The position numbers were made by a program, and so were the translations under genes. A stretch of 64,000 nucleotides of DNA, taken from the NCBI RefSeq assembly GCF_021290965.1, contig NZ_JAJOYT010000009.1, positions 62,001-126,000 on the forward strand, written 5' to 3'. The stretch comes from Rheinheimera faecalis (GTDB lineage Bacteria; Pseudomonadota; Gammaproteobacteria; Enterobacterales; Alteromonadaceae). Shown here piece after piece: positions 40,017-47,923 of the stretch. The notes under the pieces are model-generated. The model had not been told where the DNA came from. It saw only the letters and a program-made list of their open reading frames with translations, and did no database searches. How positions within the stretch are numbered: the first letter of the stretch is position 1; the number at the start of each line of letters is the position of its first letter.

Positions 40017-40049
40017 GCCAGACGGGTGGGGCAAGCCCACGCCCCTACA
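40017..40049 (+). repeat. REP-like GC-rich element, copy 2
   Basis: Core GGGTGGGGCAAGCCCACG followed by CCCCTACA, preceded by GCCAGAC like copy 1. The loop differs (GCAAG for ATAAA) while the stem is kept, indicating that the hairpin is what is conserved. Confidence 0.7.
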
Positions 40050-40158
40050 TTTGGATGCATGTGTTCTCCCCCAGAATAAACATCAATCAGGTTCGCTATA
40101 GTTTTTCCTTATTAAGCTGTCATAATATCCCCAACTTGAGTTAGTCAGAGAAATCCTT

Positions 40159-40581
40159 ATGCGCGTTTGTGGTGTTGAAATGAAAGGCAGTGAAGCCATT
40201 TTATGTTTATTGGCTATAGATAGCGGCCTGTTTGATATTCCGGATTGCCGCACTGTCCGCTTGCCGTTACTGAAAGATCAGGACAGCGAGCAGATGAAGA
40301 AATTCCAGTTTGTTTTTGCCAAACTGGCTGAAGACTACAAAATCGACACTTTTGTCATTCGTGAACGCCCACAAAAAGGCAAGTTTGCCGGTGGTGCTGT
40401 TGGTTTTAAAATGGAAGCTGCACTGCAGTTATTACCTGATGTCAAAACCGAAATTCTGACCAGCTCTTTTATTAAAGAGCAGCTGGCGCGTCATCCTGTG
40501 CCTATCGTATTTAAAGAAACAGGTTTAAAAGGTTTTCAGGAAACTGCTTTTATTACGGCTTATGCATACTTGGCTAAGTAA
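40159..40581 (+). CDS. DUF3010 family protein
   Basis: 140 residues, single domain, cytoplasmic. The sequence (MRVCGVEMKGSEAILCLL, FVIRERPQKGKFAGGAVGFK, ETGLKGFQETAFITAYAY) matches DUF3010 as I know it; an RNase H-like fold has been suggested for such alternating beta-strand patterns, but this is inference. Function unknown. A strong terminator follows, so it forms a monocistronic unit. Confidence 0.75.
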   Translation: MRVCGVEMKGSEAILCLLAIDSGLFDIPDCRTVRLPLLKDQDSEQMKKFQFVFAKLAEDYKIDTFVIRERPQKGKFAGGAVGFKMEAALQLLPDVKTEILTSSFIKEQLARHPVPIVFKETGLKGFQETAFITAYAYLAK

Positions 40582-40600
40582 TACCCGGTTTGAAAGGACA

Positions 40601-40630
40601 AAGGCAGCAATTTCTTGCTGCCTTTTTTGT
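40601..40630 (+). terminator. Rho-independent terminator after the DUF3010 gene
   Basis: Ten-base stem AAGGCAGCAA / TTGCTGCCTT with a TTTC loop and a T-run; the A-rich left side could also serve the convergent symporter gene. Confidence 0.92.
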
Positions 40631-40633
40631 TGT

Positions 40634-42025
40634 TTAGCCCTTATGCTTTAAAAGGTAGGCTTTTAAATCCTGCTTCACTTCAGGCAATAACAAATACAAA
40701 GCCAGAATATTTGGCACTGCCATTAAAAAGATCATTGAGTCGATAAAATCAAATACCGCCAGCATATTAGGCACGGCCCCTATAGCGACGACTGAACAAA
40801 ACAGCACTTTAAAACTACGCTGGGTAAAATCGCTGTGGCCAAATAAGTAAGTCCAGGACTTTAAGCCGTAAAAAGACCAACTCACTACGGTTGAATAACC
40901 AAATAGCAATAACGCCACCATCAGCACCAGCGGGAACCAGTCAAACACCGAACCAAAAGCCGCTGAGGTCATTTGTACACCATCTAAACCAGGCTGCAGA
41001 TAGACACCGCTCACCACTATCACTAAAGCGGAAATCGTACAAATCACGACAGTGTCGATAAAAGGCTCCAGCAAACCAACAAAACCTTCAGACACAGGAT
41101 CTTTAGTACGGGCTGCTGAATGCGCTATAGGCGATGAACCTATACCGGCTTCGTTAGAATAGGCTGCACGGCGAAAGCCTTGAATTATCACACCTATCAC
41201 ACCACCATAAGCAGCTTCAGGCGCAAAAGCGCTGCGCAATATAGTCCAAACCGCATCAGGAATAGCCTCTACATTCATCCCCAGAAATACAAAAGCAGCC
41301 GACAAATAAATAGCACACATTAAAGGCACTAATTTACTGGTGACACGGGCGATGCTTTGAATACCACCAACTATCACCAGGCCCACTAAAAACGAATAGA
41401 CCAGACCAAAAACCCAGGCATTATCAAAACCTGTCACCAGCTTGACCTGAGAAAAACCCTGATTCACATGGACAAAACCAGCAGAGCCAAATACACAGGC
41501 AATAGCAAAAAAGGCCGCTAAAAAACTACCCAGTCGTGGCAAACCATATTTATCTAAAGCAGCTTTGATGTAATACATAGGGCCACCCGAAGTGGTGCCA
41601 TCGGCGTTGTAGACCCGGTATTTCACCGCCAGCGTACATTCGACAAACTTGGTGGTCATGCCCAAAAAGCCAGCCACTATCATCCAAAACGTAGCGCCTG
41701 GCCCACCCAAAGCAATGGCTACAGCCACACCGGCAATATTGCCTGTGCCCACAGTGCCGGATAAAGCCGCCGACAACGCCTGAAACTGAGTGATATCGCC
41801 TTTGTCGGTTTTATCAGCGTAATCGCCGCGCACCACCCGTATCGCATGGCGAAAACCGCGGATATTGATAAAACCCAGATAACAGGTAAAAACCACAGCA
41901 CCCAGCACCAGCCACAGCACTGTGACAGGCAAAGCGGCGCCATTAATCGGAATGGCATAAAACACTACAGAGGCAATGGCGGAACTGAGCCACTCAAAGG
42001 CCTGCTGAAAACTAAAATCGGACAT
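40634..42025 (-). CDS. Sodium/alanine (AGCS family) symporter
   Basis: 463 residues from the ATG at 42025 with AAGGTG upstream (a GTG at 42031 is less likely). About 11 membrane helices. Family signatures are visible: GTVGTGNIAGVAVAIALGGPGA, TSGGPMYYI and YSNEAGIGSSPIAHSAA. Imports alanine or glycine with Na+; exact substrate not resolvable from sequence. Confidence 0.92.
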   Translation of the reverse strand: MSDFSFQQAFEWLSSAIASVVFYAIPINGAALPVTVLWLVLGAVVFTCYLGFINIRGFRHAIRVVRGDYADKTDKGDITQFQALSAALSGTVGTGNIAGVAVAIALGGPGATFWMIVAGFLGMTTKFVECTLAVKYRVYNADGTTSGGPMYYIKAALDKYGLPRLGSFLAAFFAIACVFGSAGFVHVNQGFSQVKLVTGFDNAWVFGLVYSFLVGLVIVGGIQSIARVTSKLVPLMCAIYLSAAFVFLGMNVEAIPDAVWTILRSAFAPEAAYGGVIGVIIQGFRRAAYSNEAGIGSSPIAHSAARTKDPVSEGFVGLLEPFIDTVVICTISALVIVVSGVYLQPGLDGVQMTSAAFGSVFDWFPLVLMVALLLFGYSTVVSWSFYGLKSWTYLFGHSDFTQRSFKVLFCSVVAIGAVPNMLAVFDFIDSMIFLMAVPNILALYLLLPEVKQDLKAYLLKHKG

Positions 42026-42207
42026 ACACACGCACCTTGGGATCTGGATTTATTACCACCTGATATCCTTCCAGACGGCTATTTTTATAGAAGGCTATCT
42101 TCAGCGTAGAACAGAGCCAACGCAAGCTTTTTTAGCCTGAATACTATTGATGTCACCGAATTGCCATCAGTTTTAAGCTTTGCTGTCATCTTCAGCTGGC
42201 AGGATCT

Positions 42208-42231
42208 GCCCCAATCCACTGCTGTTGGGGC
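42208..42231 (+). promoter_or_regulatory. Hairpin covering the ribosome binding site of the phosphatase-like gene
   Basis: Perfect stem GCCCCAA / TTGGGGC with a 10-base loop; the right arm contains the only Shine-Dalgarno-like GGGG, ending 7 bases before the ATG at 42238. Could reduce translation or act as a temperature- or ligand-sensitive switch. Confidence 0.45.
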
Positions 42232-42237
42232 TTTCTG

Positions 42238-43377
42238 ATGAAGTTGAACTGGCTTGTGTTACTTGTATTGCTGCTACCACTGAGCTTAAAAGCTGAACCT
42301 AAAGTTGTATTGGTCAGCATAGACGGAGTTCGCTGGCAGGAAGTTTTTGCCGGAGCAGACCCTACCCTTTATCAGCAATCACAGTGGGTGAAAACACCGG
42401 AACTGATCCGGGCCTTTAAACCAGGTCAGCCAGAGCTTTTGATGCCCTTTTTGCATAAAACAGTCAAGCAGCAAGGCATTACGGTCGGCGACCGTAGCCA
42501 GGGTTCAGCTATTAATGTCAGCAACCCTTATCAGATTTCATACCCAGGTTATCAGGAATTACTGGCTGGATTTTCCGACCCGTCAATTCGCAGCAATAAC
42601 AAAGTCGCCAACCCTAATGTCACAGTGCTGGAATGGTTAAACCAACAGCCACAAATGCAGCATAAAGTAGCGGCTTTTGGCTCCTGGGATTTGTTTCCTT
42701 ATATTTTAAATACCAAGCGTTCAGGCCTGACGGTCAATGCCGGTTTTATGCAGGAACAAGGAAAACTGAGCGAAAAACAAAAGTATTTAAACCAGTTGCA
42801 GGCCAAAACACCAAGCCCTTTTGCGTCAGTACGGCTGGATGTATTTACTCAGGAGTTTGCGCTGGAGCATATGCGCCTGCATAAACCTAAATTGCTGTAT
42901 ATAGCGCTGGGGGAAGCGGACGATTTTGCCCATTTAGGCCAATACGACCAATATCTGGCGGCTATTCACCGCAGTGATCAGTTTATTGCTGACTTATGGC
43001 AGGAATTACAAAACGACCCTTATTACCGTGACCAAACCACTTTACTCATAAGCACTGACCATGGCCGCGGCGAAGCGGCACAATGGCGCTCTCATGGTAA
43101 AAGTGCAGCTGTGCCTGGTTATAAAGGGCCAGTACCGCAAATTGCCGGCTCAGAACAAATCTGGTTGGCGGCTATGGGGCCAGAGATTCCGGCTGCTGGT
43201 TTAATTCGCACCACTGGAAGCTGGCAACAAGGCCAGATGGCTGCAACTTTAGCTGCAGCTTTGGGTTTTGATTATCAGGCGGTACAACCTAAAGCTGCAC
43301 AAGCCTTTGATTTTAACGCCTCAGCTCAGTTGGCAGTATCTCGTAAAGTTCCAGCGGCAGATCATCAGGGTCTTTAA
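42238..43377 (+). CDS. Secreted alkaline-phosphatase-superfamily protein
   Basis: 379 residues. Signal peptide 1-19 (MKLNWLVLLVLLLPLSLKAE). The start VVLVSIDGVRWQEVFAGADP and late STDHGRG with a following SHGK are the metal-binding ends of alkaline phosphatase/phosphodiesterase superfamily proteins. The nucleophile Ser/Thr is not certain; a candidate is in INVSNPYQISYPGY. Periplasmic phosphomonoester or diester hydrolase is likely. Its last 65 bases overlap the convergent VOC gene. Confidence 0.78.
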   Translation: MKLNWLVLLVLLLPLSLKAEPKVVLVSIDGVRWQEVFAGADPTLYQQSQWVKTPELIRAFKPGQPELLMPFLHKTVKQQGITVGDRSQGSAINVSNPYQISYPGYQELLAGFSDPSIRSNNKVANPNVTVLEWLNQQPQMQHKVAAFGSWDLFPYILNTKRSGLTVNAGFMQEQGKLSEKQKYLNQLQAKTPSPFASVRLDVFTQEFALEHMRLHKPKLLYIALGEADDFAHLGQYDQYLAAIHRSDQFIADLWQELQNDPYYRDQTTLLISTDHGRGEAAQWRSHGKSAAVPGYKGPVPQIAGSEQIWLAAMGPEIPAAGLIRTTGSWQQGQMAATLAAALGFDYQAVQPKAAQAFDFNASAQLAVSRKVPAADHQGL

Positions 43378-43717
43378 AAAAGGTGTAAGCCCGCTCTGTG
43401 TAAGGGTCGATCCGCACAGGCTCTACTGCAATACCATTGGCTTCCAAATGCGTTACCACTTGAGCGACATCCAGCACCTGAAAAGCCAGATGGCGTAAGC
43501 CCTGAGCTTCAGGTGTGCTTGGCCTTGGTGGTGGATTTGGAAAAGAAAATAACTCCAGTTGACTACCATCAGGCAACTGCAAGTCCAGCTTGTAAGACAA
43601 GCGTTCAGCTCTGTAATGTTCAGCCAGAACTTTTAAACCCAGAATTTCTGTATAGAAATGTTTTGAGCGCTGATAATCACTGCAAATCAGCGCCACATGA
43701 TGAATACCGGCTAACAT
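43313..43717 (-). CDS. VOC family protein (YaeR/GloA2-like)
   Basis: 134 residues from the ATG at 43717, with AAGGG about 10 bases upstream. Closely resembles E. coli YaeR: HHVALICSDYQRSKHFY, LELFSFPNPPPRPS, GLRHLAFQV and DPDDLPLELYE. Metal-dependent vicinal-oxygen-chelate fold, related to glyoxalase I; physiological substrate unknown. Its 3' end runs 65 bases into the convergent phosphatase-like gene. Confidence 0.88.
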   Translation of the reverse strand: MLAGIHHVALICSDYQRSKHFYTEILGLKVLAEHYRAERLSYKLDLQLPDGSQLELFSFPNPPPRPSTPEAQGLRHLAFQVLDVAQVVTHLEANGIAVEPVRIDPYTERAYTFFKDPDDLPLELYEILPTELRR

Positions 43718-43811
43718 AGCAACAACCCTTGGCAACTATTAATACGCCTAGTGTGCCAGTTGCAGCTAAAATCAGCCAGTTTATACCCCAGGTAATTCAG
43801 GGATGAATGGT

Positions 43812-44456
43812 TTAAAAATTCGATAAAAATTCAGAGCGAGTCGCTGGATCCGATTTAAAAGCACCGCCCAGCGCCATGGTCTTAGTGCTGGAACTGGTAT
43901 CCATCACACCACGGGACTTCACACAATAATGCACAGCATTAATGCTGACCGCCACATCTTTTACACCCAGCAAAGCCTGCAATGAAACCTGAATTTGCTG
44001 AGTTAAACGCTCCTGCACCTGAGGCCGCTGCGCAAAAAACTTCACGATACGATTTAGCTTCGACAAACCTATAATCTTTTTGCCAGGTATATAAGCCACA
44101 GTGGCAGTGCCATCTATAGTGACGAAATGGTGCTCACAGGTGCTGGTAAAGCTGATGTTCTGCACCTTGACCATTTCTTCAGCACGCATTTTATTGTCGA
44201 TCATCGAAATCTTTGGAAAAGTGCTGTAATCCAAACCGGAAAACACTTCATCCACATACATCTTGGCAATACGGGCAGGAGTTTCAGCCAGACTATCGTC
44301 ACTCAGATCCAACCCAAGGGTTTGCACCACTTGCGTCATCAATTCAGTTAAACGCTGTTTTTTCTGATCATTGGACAAGCCATTGTCCAACATAGGAGTT
44401 TCCAGCCCAGCAGCCTCAAGAGCGCCGCGTACCACTAAAGCAGATTCAGTTAACAT
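43812..44456 (-). CDS. folE: GTP cyclohydrolase I (FolE)
   Basis: First step of folate synthesis: GTP to 7,8-dihydroneopterin triphosphate. 214 residues, type IA. Zinc ligands are present in TSTCEHHFV and [10 protein letters not shown]. Substrate loop [23 protein letters not shown] is complete. Monocistronic, downstream of a 288-base gap. Confidence 0.96.
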   Translation of the reverse strand: MLTESALVVRGALEAAGLETPMLDNGLSNDQKKQRLTELMTQVVQTLGLDLSDDSLAETPARIAKMYVDEVFSGLDYSTFPKISMIDNKMRAEEMVKVQNISFTSTCEHHFVTIDGTATVAYIPGKKIIGLSKLNRIVKFFAQRPQVQERLTQQIQVSLQALLGVKDVAVSINAVHYCVKSRGVMDTSSSTKTMALGGAFKSDPATRSEFLSNF

Positions 44457-44744
44457 AAAAGCTCTCGCCGCTTGTTATCAATAGTCCATGTTATACGCAG
44501 ACCACAGAGAATTGGTTTAGTTTGGTGAAAGGGTGTTAAAGCGGGCTGATGTGTTGCTTCTAAACTCTGTGAAACAGCGCTTGAATGTAAACAGAAGCAC
44601 AGCTGTATAAAATTAGCTGGAAGCCATCTGGTAACCATTTTGACTGCATGGCATAGTCTCGTCGTACTCATGGCATATAGTTGTCGTATTAAAAAAGGGA
44701 TCTCTCATTTATTGTTTGCTTGAACTTTATAGAGGGATTAAATA

Positions 44745-45332
44745 ATGGACATGCAAATAAACATCGAATTAGTTAAATCGCACAGAAACAAAAGAGCTTG
44801 GAGCCAAACTCAACTTGCTGAGGTTTCCGGGTTAAGCTTAAGAACTATTCAACGTATTGAAAAAACAGGTTCGGCTTCTCTGGAGTCAATAAAATCTATC
44901 GCATCAGTGTTTGAAATCGAGGCACAAAGCTTACAAACAACTCCTGATTCCCCAGTAAAAAATATTAAAGTGAAATTAAGTGCATTGCTTGGTGTTGTTT
45001 CTATAACGTTGTTTAGTTTTTTCGTGGTAACTGCAACAGCTCAACCTGTGATGTTAGATTTACAGTTAAAGTCTAGTGGCGAGACCATTGCAGATGTTCA
45101 AGTCTTAAACGAAGAAAACTTTGAAAGCGAAATACTAGTTTCTAATAAGGTGAGAGTCTTATTAACCTCTGTAATTGAAACTAACGATACTATTAGAGTT
45201 TTTACAAAGATTTATGATCTATCCTCCGGACAAGAGGTATTAATTGGTGCCCCTTCGATGGTCACAAAACATCAAGAAAAAGCAGAAATTCATTTCGGTG
45301 ATTTTGAATTGTTACTAACTCCAAATTTGTAG
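44745..45332 (+). CDS. XRE-family regulator with one membrane helix and periplasmic domain
   Basis: 195 residues. N-terminal helix-turn-helix of the Cro/C1 type (residues 5-62; WSQTQLAEVSGLSLRTIQRIEK), a membrane helix (about 77-98, SALLGVVSITLFSFFVVTATA) and a ~95-residue beta-rich periplasmic domain with no recognised family. AGAGGGA lies upstream. The gene is clearly more AT-rich than its neighbours, suggesting recent acquisition. The layout implies a DNA-binding protein that senses the envelope. Confidence 0.75.
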   Translation: MDMQINIELVKSHRNKRAWSQTQLAEVSGLSLRTIQRIEKTGSASLESIKSIASVFEIEAQSLQTTPDSPVKNIKVKLSALLGVVSITLFSFFVVTATAQPVMLDLQLKSSGETIADVQVLNEENFESEILVSNKVRVLLTSVIETNDTIRVFTKIYDLSSGQEVLIGAPSMVTKHQEKAEIHFGDFELLLTPNL

Positions 45333-45692
45333 AGAACACAAGGCGTTCAATGCACTTCTGGAGTAGCGGACTAACGTCCGCAGTGCTGTCAACTATTACG
45401 GTCCAAGTTATCTCTGTTGTGAGAGTTAATACAGCTCCGTAATTCAGGGGCAGTTTTTGCAGTAAGCGTCATTGTCGCCTTTTATGAATTGCATCCCTGC
45501 AATTCACCCTGCGGGCCAGCCTTCGGCTGTTAGAAAGTGCTTCCTGCACTTTCTTACTTTGGATAACTTTATTTTGGCGAAGCAAAAGAAAGTATCTCGC
45601 CAACGGCGAAAGCTTTTAACCTAACCGAACCCTACCAAAAACAAAGCCGCTAAAAAGCGGCCTTGTCCAAATCACCTAGCGACGCATCTACA
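45333..45692. other. Non-coding stretch with four consecutive inverted repeats
   Basis: 360 bases, no gene. Contains GCGGAC/GTCCGC (45366-45381), GAATTGCA/TGCAATTC (45486-45505), CAGC/GCTG around CTTCG and AGAAAGTGC/GCACTTTCT (45532-45554), followed by the kind of AGCAAAAGAAAGTA segment commonly seen as intergenic filler in gammaproteobacteria, then a minus-strand terminator. Confidence 0.55.
45635..45661 (-). terminator. Rho-independent terminator of the lipoprotein pair
   Basis: Read on the minus strand: GCCGCT / AGCGGC stem with TTTT loop followed by TTTGTTTTT. Confidence 0.8.
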
Positions 45693-46598
45693 CTACAAAG
45701 TAAAACGCCCCACCATATCTTCCACTACTTGCTTCATCAGCTTATCGTGCACAGAACGGCGGCGGTCTGCTGCTTTGGCACCTATAGACACCGCATCACT
45801 GGTGCCTTGTACCAATTGGTCGTTGTAAGCGGCATAGTCTTGCGGCACATAAGGCTGGCAATAGCCGTCGATACAATACACATAAGTATTGGCAACTATT
45901 TGATCGGCATCTTCCTGCGATTGCACATTGTTCCACTCGTAAAACCAGATGGCACGGCCGTTTTCGACCAAAGTTACACTGGCATTAATGCTGGCACTTA
46001 ATACTTCAATGCCGGCGATCATGGCTTGTTCGTTTTGTTTGGCGTACGTATCAAGTAAATTGGCCATATAACTGTCGACCGCTGTTGGAACTTTGCTGCC
46101 ACTATTTGTGATGTAAAAACGTCTGTCCCAGCGCGCGTCCTGGCCAGCCTGAGTGACACCACGTTCTAGCGAGTTAATCTGAAACATGGCGTCGGCTTTG
46201 AGTTTTTTTGCTGCATCCAGATGAGAAGTCGATACTGTCATTTCGTTTTGCAGTACTTTCCAACTGATCACACCAAAACCTGCTTTGGCTAACGAGCTTT
46301 CAATTTGCGCCATTTCGACACCACAAGTGGTTTGCATCACATTGGTTTCAGCGCGGGCTGTACCAGTGCGCTGCGACTGTGATTCGCTGACGCAAAAATC
46401 CGGAGCCTTAACAGCGATAGTGGCAAGACGTGGGAAGTTAGCCTCAAAACCCTGCCCCTTAGTAATAGTGGCCGGTATCCTATCGTTCGCCGCACTCATT
46501 TTAAAGTTCGACTCCACCTGATAATAGTCATAAGAGCTACAACCGGTCATCAATACTGCCAGGCCTGCAAGGCAGATAAGTTTCAACAGATTATTCAT
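45693..46598 (-). CDS. Outer-membrane-type lipoprotein, possibly CsgG-like
   Basis: 301 residues from the ATG at 46598, with AGGAATAG upstream. Lipobox MTGCSS near residue 20. A CsgG/GNA1162-like feel comes from SLAKAGFGVISW, KLKADAMFQINSLERG and a late VENGRAIWFYEW, the pattern of periplasmic proteins that bind envelope assemblies; this is inference, not a firm match. Several Cys in the mature part. Downstream partner of another lipoprotein gene. Confidence 0.65.
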   Translation of the reverse strand: MNNLLKLICLAGLAVLMTGCSSYDYYQVESNFKMSAANDRIPATITKGQGFEANFPRLATIAVKAPDFCVSESQSQRTGTARAETNVMQTTCGVEMAQIESSLAKAGFGVISWKVLQNEMTVSTSHLDAAKKLKADAMFQINSLERGVTQAGQDARWDRRFYITNSGSKVPTAVDSYMANLLDTYAKQNEQAMIAGIEVLSASINASVTLVENGRAIWFYEWNNVQSQEDADQIVANTYVYCIDGYCQPYVPQDYAAYNDQLVQGTSDAVSIGAKAADRRRSVHDKLMKQVVEDMVGRFTL

Positions 46599-46651
46599 AC
46601 TTCTATTCCTTTTTCTTTTTTTTGCGTGGAAGATACAGTCTGTATAGAGCA

Positions 46652-46984
46652 TTAGTAGATTTGCCAGTACAGATCCGGTGGCGTAGAGACTTCAACCTGA
46701 CGGCCAACAACTCTACCCTCTTTATTAAAGGCTTCCAGATTACTGCAGGTTACGGCCAGCGGGATCACCAGACTGCGACCTGTTTTCAGCTCACGCGCCA
46801 GCACTCTGTCGTTGCTGTCGTCATTGGCGTCACAGGAACGTTCGACAATACGGTCTATGGTTTCGCCAGTGGAATTGACCACTGTCAGTTCGGGGGCTTT
46901 AATAGCTGGGCTATAAGTCTCCGCGCAGGCGTTTAAAAAAAACAGGCAGAGACCGGAGAAAAAAATGGGATATATCTTAGTCAT
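46652..46984 (-). CDS. Small lipoprotein of unknown function
   Basis: 110 residues. Signal with lipobox FLNACA (Cys at 20). The mature domain is short and beta-rich with two further Cys (RSCDANDDSND and AVTCSN), which may form a disulphide. Located 53 bases upstream of the larger lipoprotein gene and on the same strand, so probably one operon. No family recognised. Confidence 0.65.
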   Translation of the reverse strand: MTKIYPIFFSGLCLFFLNACAETYSPAIKAPELTVVNSTGETIDRIVERSCDANDDSNDRVLARELKTGRSLVIPLAVTCSNLEAFNKEGRVVGRQVEVSTPPDLYWQIY

Positions 46985-47076
46985 TGATCTGGCTTTAGTA
47001 TTTTAATTATTCCAGACCAGAGTATTAGACAAATTAAAAAGCAGTCAAGTATTGATCGTTTTTTCACGGTGAATTT

Positions 47077-47865
47077 TTAGCTTTTGCCTTGTTTTTCCAT
47101 TCTTTTTACCTCTAACCACAACAGTTCCATTTCATCCAGATGACTCTGTGCCGGGCTAGAGCCTTGCTCGACCAGCGCCTGCTCTACTTGCCGAAAACGT
47201 CGCTCAAACTTTTGATTGGCCTGGCGCATGACTTTTTCCGGATCAAAACCTTGTTTACGCACTACATTGACCAGCGCAAACATTAAATCGCCTAACTCTT
47301 CTTCCAGTTCAGCCGCACCTGTTGGTAATTCTGCCACTTCCTGAATTTCTTCCTGCACTTTATCCCAGGCACCTTCTACATCAGGCCAGTCGAAGCCTAC
47401 CTGCGCACAACGTTTTTGCAGTTTGTAGGCACGGCTTAATGCCGGCATGGCCAGCGGGATATTATCCAGCACAGAGGTTTTGCCAGAAGCTGTGCGTTCT
47501 GTGGTTTTTATCGCTTCCCAGTTTTGCAGTACGGCTTTGCTGCTATCTAAATTCATATCAGCAAACACATGAGGGTGGCGGCGAATGAGCTTGTCGTTAA
47601 TGGCGGCAGCGCAATCGTCAAATTCAAAACGGCCTTCTTCTTTGGCAATCTGAGCGTAAAACACCACCTGAAATAACAAGTCGCCCAGCTCGTCTTTTAG
47701 CTCGGCATAGTCTTCGCGGGCTATCGCATCCGCCACTTCATAAGCTTCTTCCAGCGTATAAGGCACTATGGTCTGGTAGGTTTGTCCTTTATCCCAAGGG
47801 CAGCCGTTTTGTGGGTCCCGAAGTCTGGCCATAATGGCCAATAGTTGCTGAAGTGGTTGTGACAC
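47077..47865 (-). CDS. mazG: Nucleoside triphosphate pyrophosphohydrolase MazG
   Basis: Hydrolyses NTPs to NMP and PPi, linked to (p)ppGpp control and removal of aberrant nucleotides. 262 residues, two MazG helical domains. First domain carries CPWDKGQTYQTIVPYTLEEAYEV and ELGDLLFQVVFYA; second has ELEEELGDLMFALVNVVRK, each with the metal-binding ExxE..ExxD pattern. Downstream of relA, as in E. coli, though without mazEF between. Confidence 0.95.
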   Translation of the reverse strand: MSQPLQQLLAIMARLRDPQNGCPWDKGQTYQTIVPYTLEEAYEVADAIAREDYAELKDELGDLLFQVVFYAQIAKEEGRFEFDDCAAAINDKLIRRHPHVFADMNLDSSKAVLQNWEAIKTTERTASGKTSVLDNIPLAMPALSRAYKLQKRCAQVGFDWPDVEGAWDKVQEEIQEVAELPTGAAELEEELGDLMFALVNVVRKQGFDPEKVMRQANQKFERRFRQVEQALVEQGSSPAQSHLDEMELLWLEVKRMEKQGKS

Positions 47866-47884
47866 AGTTTGTCCCGCAGAAGAA

Positions 47885-47907
47885 GCAACCGGAGCTAAAA
47901 CTCCGGC
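47885..47907 (-). terminator. Possible weak terminator or attenuator between relA and mazG
   Basis: Stem CCGGAG / CTCCGG with six-base loop; only a poor T-tract (TTGCTTCTT) follows on the minus strand. Confidence 0.35.
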
Positions 47908-47923
47908 GCTATTGAATTTAAAA

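Larger units (their letters stand above)
39680..40158. other. Repeat-rich non-coding stretch
   Basis: 479 bases with no credible gene. It holds a terminator (39749-39797), two copies of TCGTACTTGCAGCCA (39811-39825, 39935-39949), two copies of GTTGACTGCGTG (39833-39844, 39980-39991) each followed by a similar NTTTCGNCCAA, and two copies of a GC-rich REP-like hairpin element. Confidence 0.6.

Noticed and set aside
39811-40049. CRISPR array
   Set aside because: Repeats are few, of unequal spacing and GC-rich hairpin type; no cas genes in the window.
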